Positions 63,933 to 64,000 of a stretch of 64,000 bases of DNA are shown here, piece after piece. Below the pieces are notes generated by a model that was given only the letters and a program-made list of their open reading frames with translations, was not told the DNA's origin and searched no databases. The position numbers and the translations under genes are program-made. Source of the DNA: Spectribacter acetivorans (lineage in GTDB: Bacteria > Pseudomonadota > Gammaproteobacteria > Nevskiales > Salinisphaeraceae); the NCBI RefSeq assembly GCF_031846305.1, contig NZ_JAVRHY010000003.1, positions 254,747 to 318,746 of the forward strand. Direction: 5' to 3'. Every line of letters starts with the position of its first letter. The stretch's first letter is position 1.

Positions 63933-64000
63933 ATGGCAGAACTCATCATCAACCTGTGGGCCATTTACGATGGGGGCGACCATCCCCCGGTTTTAGTAGC
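63933..64000 (+). CDS. Possible start of a further gene (cut by window edge)
   Basis: ATG at 63933 opens a frame (MAELIINLWAIYDGGD...) that runs to the window edge without a stop. A weak AAGAAG lies upstream. Only 22 codons are visible, so it may be chance. Confidence 0.3.
   Translation, partial: MAELIINLWAIYDGGDHPPVLV

Noticed and set aside
63647..63964. 105-codon minus frame at the right end
   Set aside because: Pro/Arg-rich, no ribosome-binding site and no recognisable motif; overlaps the end of the 237-aa gene.
55987..64000. Prophage
   Set aside because: No capsid, terminase, portal or tail-like protein is present in the visible part; only a recombinase and decayed cargo.

Overview
The window is high-GC gammaproteobacterial DNA. 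The gene order dnaK-dnaJ-dapB-carA-carB, and greA / yhbY divergent from rlmE-ftsH-folP-glmM-tpiA-secG, is a classic gammaproteobacterial backbone. An ectoine operon (ectABC), a complete Na+-translocating NADH:quinone reductase (nqrABCDEF) and a complete aerobic phenylacetyl-CoA pathway suggest a halophilic or halotolerant, marine-type aerobic heterotroph. A plant-type GshA and a QueH fit lineages such as Ectothiorhodospiraceae, Salinisphaerales or Xanthomonadales-like groups. I cannot name the genus from this window alone.

Layout. 1-8.1 kb holds the end of dnaK, then dnaJ, dapB, a secreted metallo-beta-lactamase-fold hydrolase, carA and carB. 8.1-10.5 kb is ectABC, in which ectA has no ATG, GTG or TTG start. 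10.5-13.4 kb (minus strand) holds a DUF6607-like secreted protein and the membrane subunits of a TRAP transporter. 13.5-27.7 kb is a mosaic of single genes and small operons: lipid kinase, NAD-dependent epimerase, HD protein, queH, a DUF4168 protein facing a sigma/anti-sigma pair, a CDF metal transporter, a thioredoxin-fold protein, a coiled-coil OmpA-like protein, gshA, a TRAP solute receptor lipoprotein, ubiA and bioA. 27.8-34.9 kb is the greA-to-secG core block. 34.9-42.7 kb is nqrABCDEF-apbE-nqrM plus a CBS-domain gene. 42.7-55.8 kb is paaX divergent from paaABCDEZGIKJFH.

From about 55.9 kb to the right edge the window enters a mobile or accessory region. It opens with an intact-looking stable-RNA promoter followed by only the 5' half of an initiator tRNA (tRNA-fMet). 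Next come a 230-aa unknown gene and, overlapping it by 4 nt, a roughly 1,819-aa protein. That protein carries a complete tyrosine-recombinase catalytic set near its C-terminus (R1358, H1452/R1455, H1516, Y1526) and two earlier segments that look like degenerate recombinase folds. Downstream are a truncated, frameshifted IS21-family istA sitting in a remnant that resembles the C-terminus of a BREX PglX methyltransferase, a 237-aa unknown gene, and the first codons of a possible further gene. This recombinase cassette and its decayed defence cargo are the most novel part of the window.

Three intragenic-operon spacers (dnaJ-dapB, carA-carB, nqrE-nqrF) contain long imperfect inverted repeats built from short CGCA-containing units. 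They form two sequence flavours with the same architecture.
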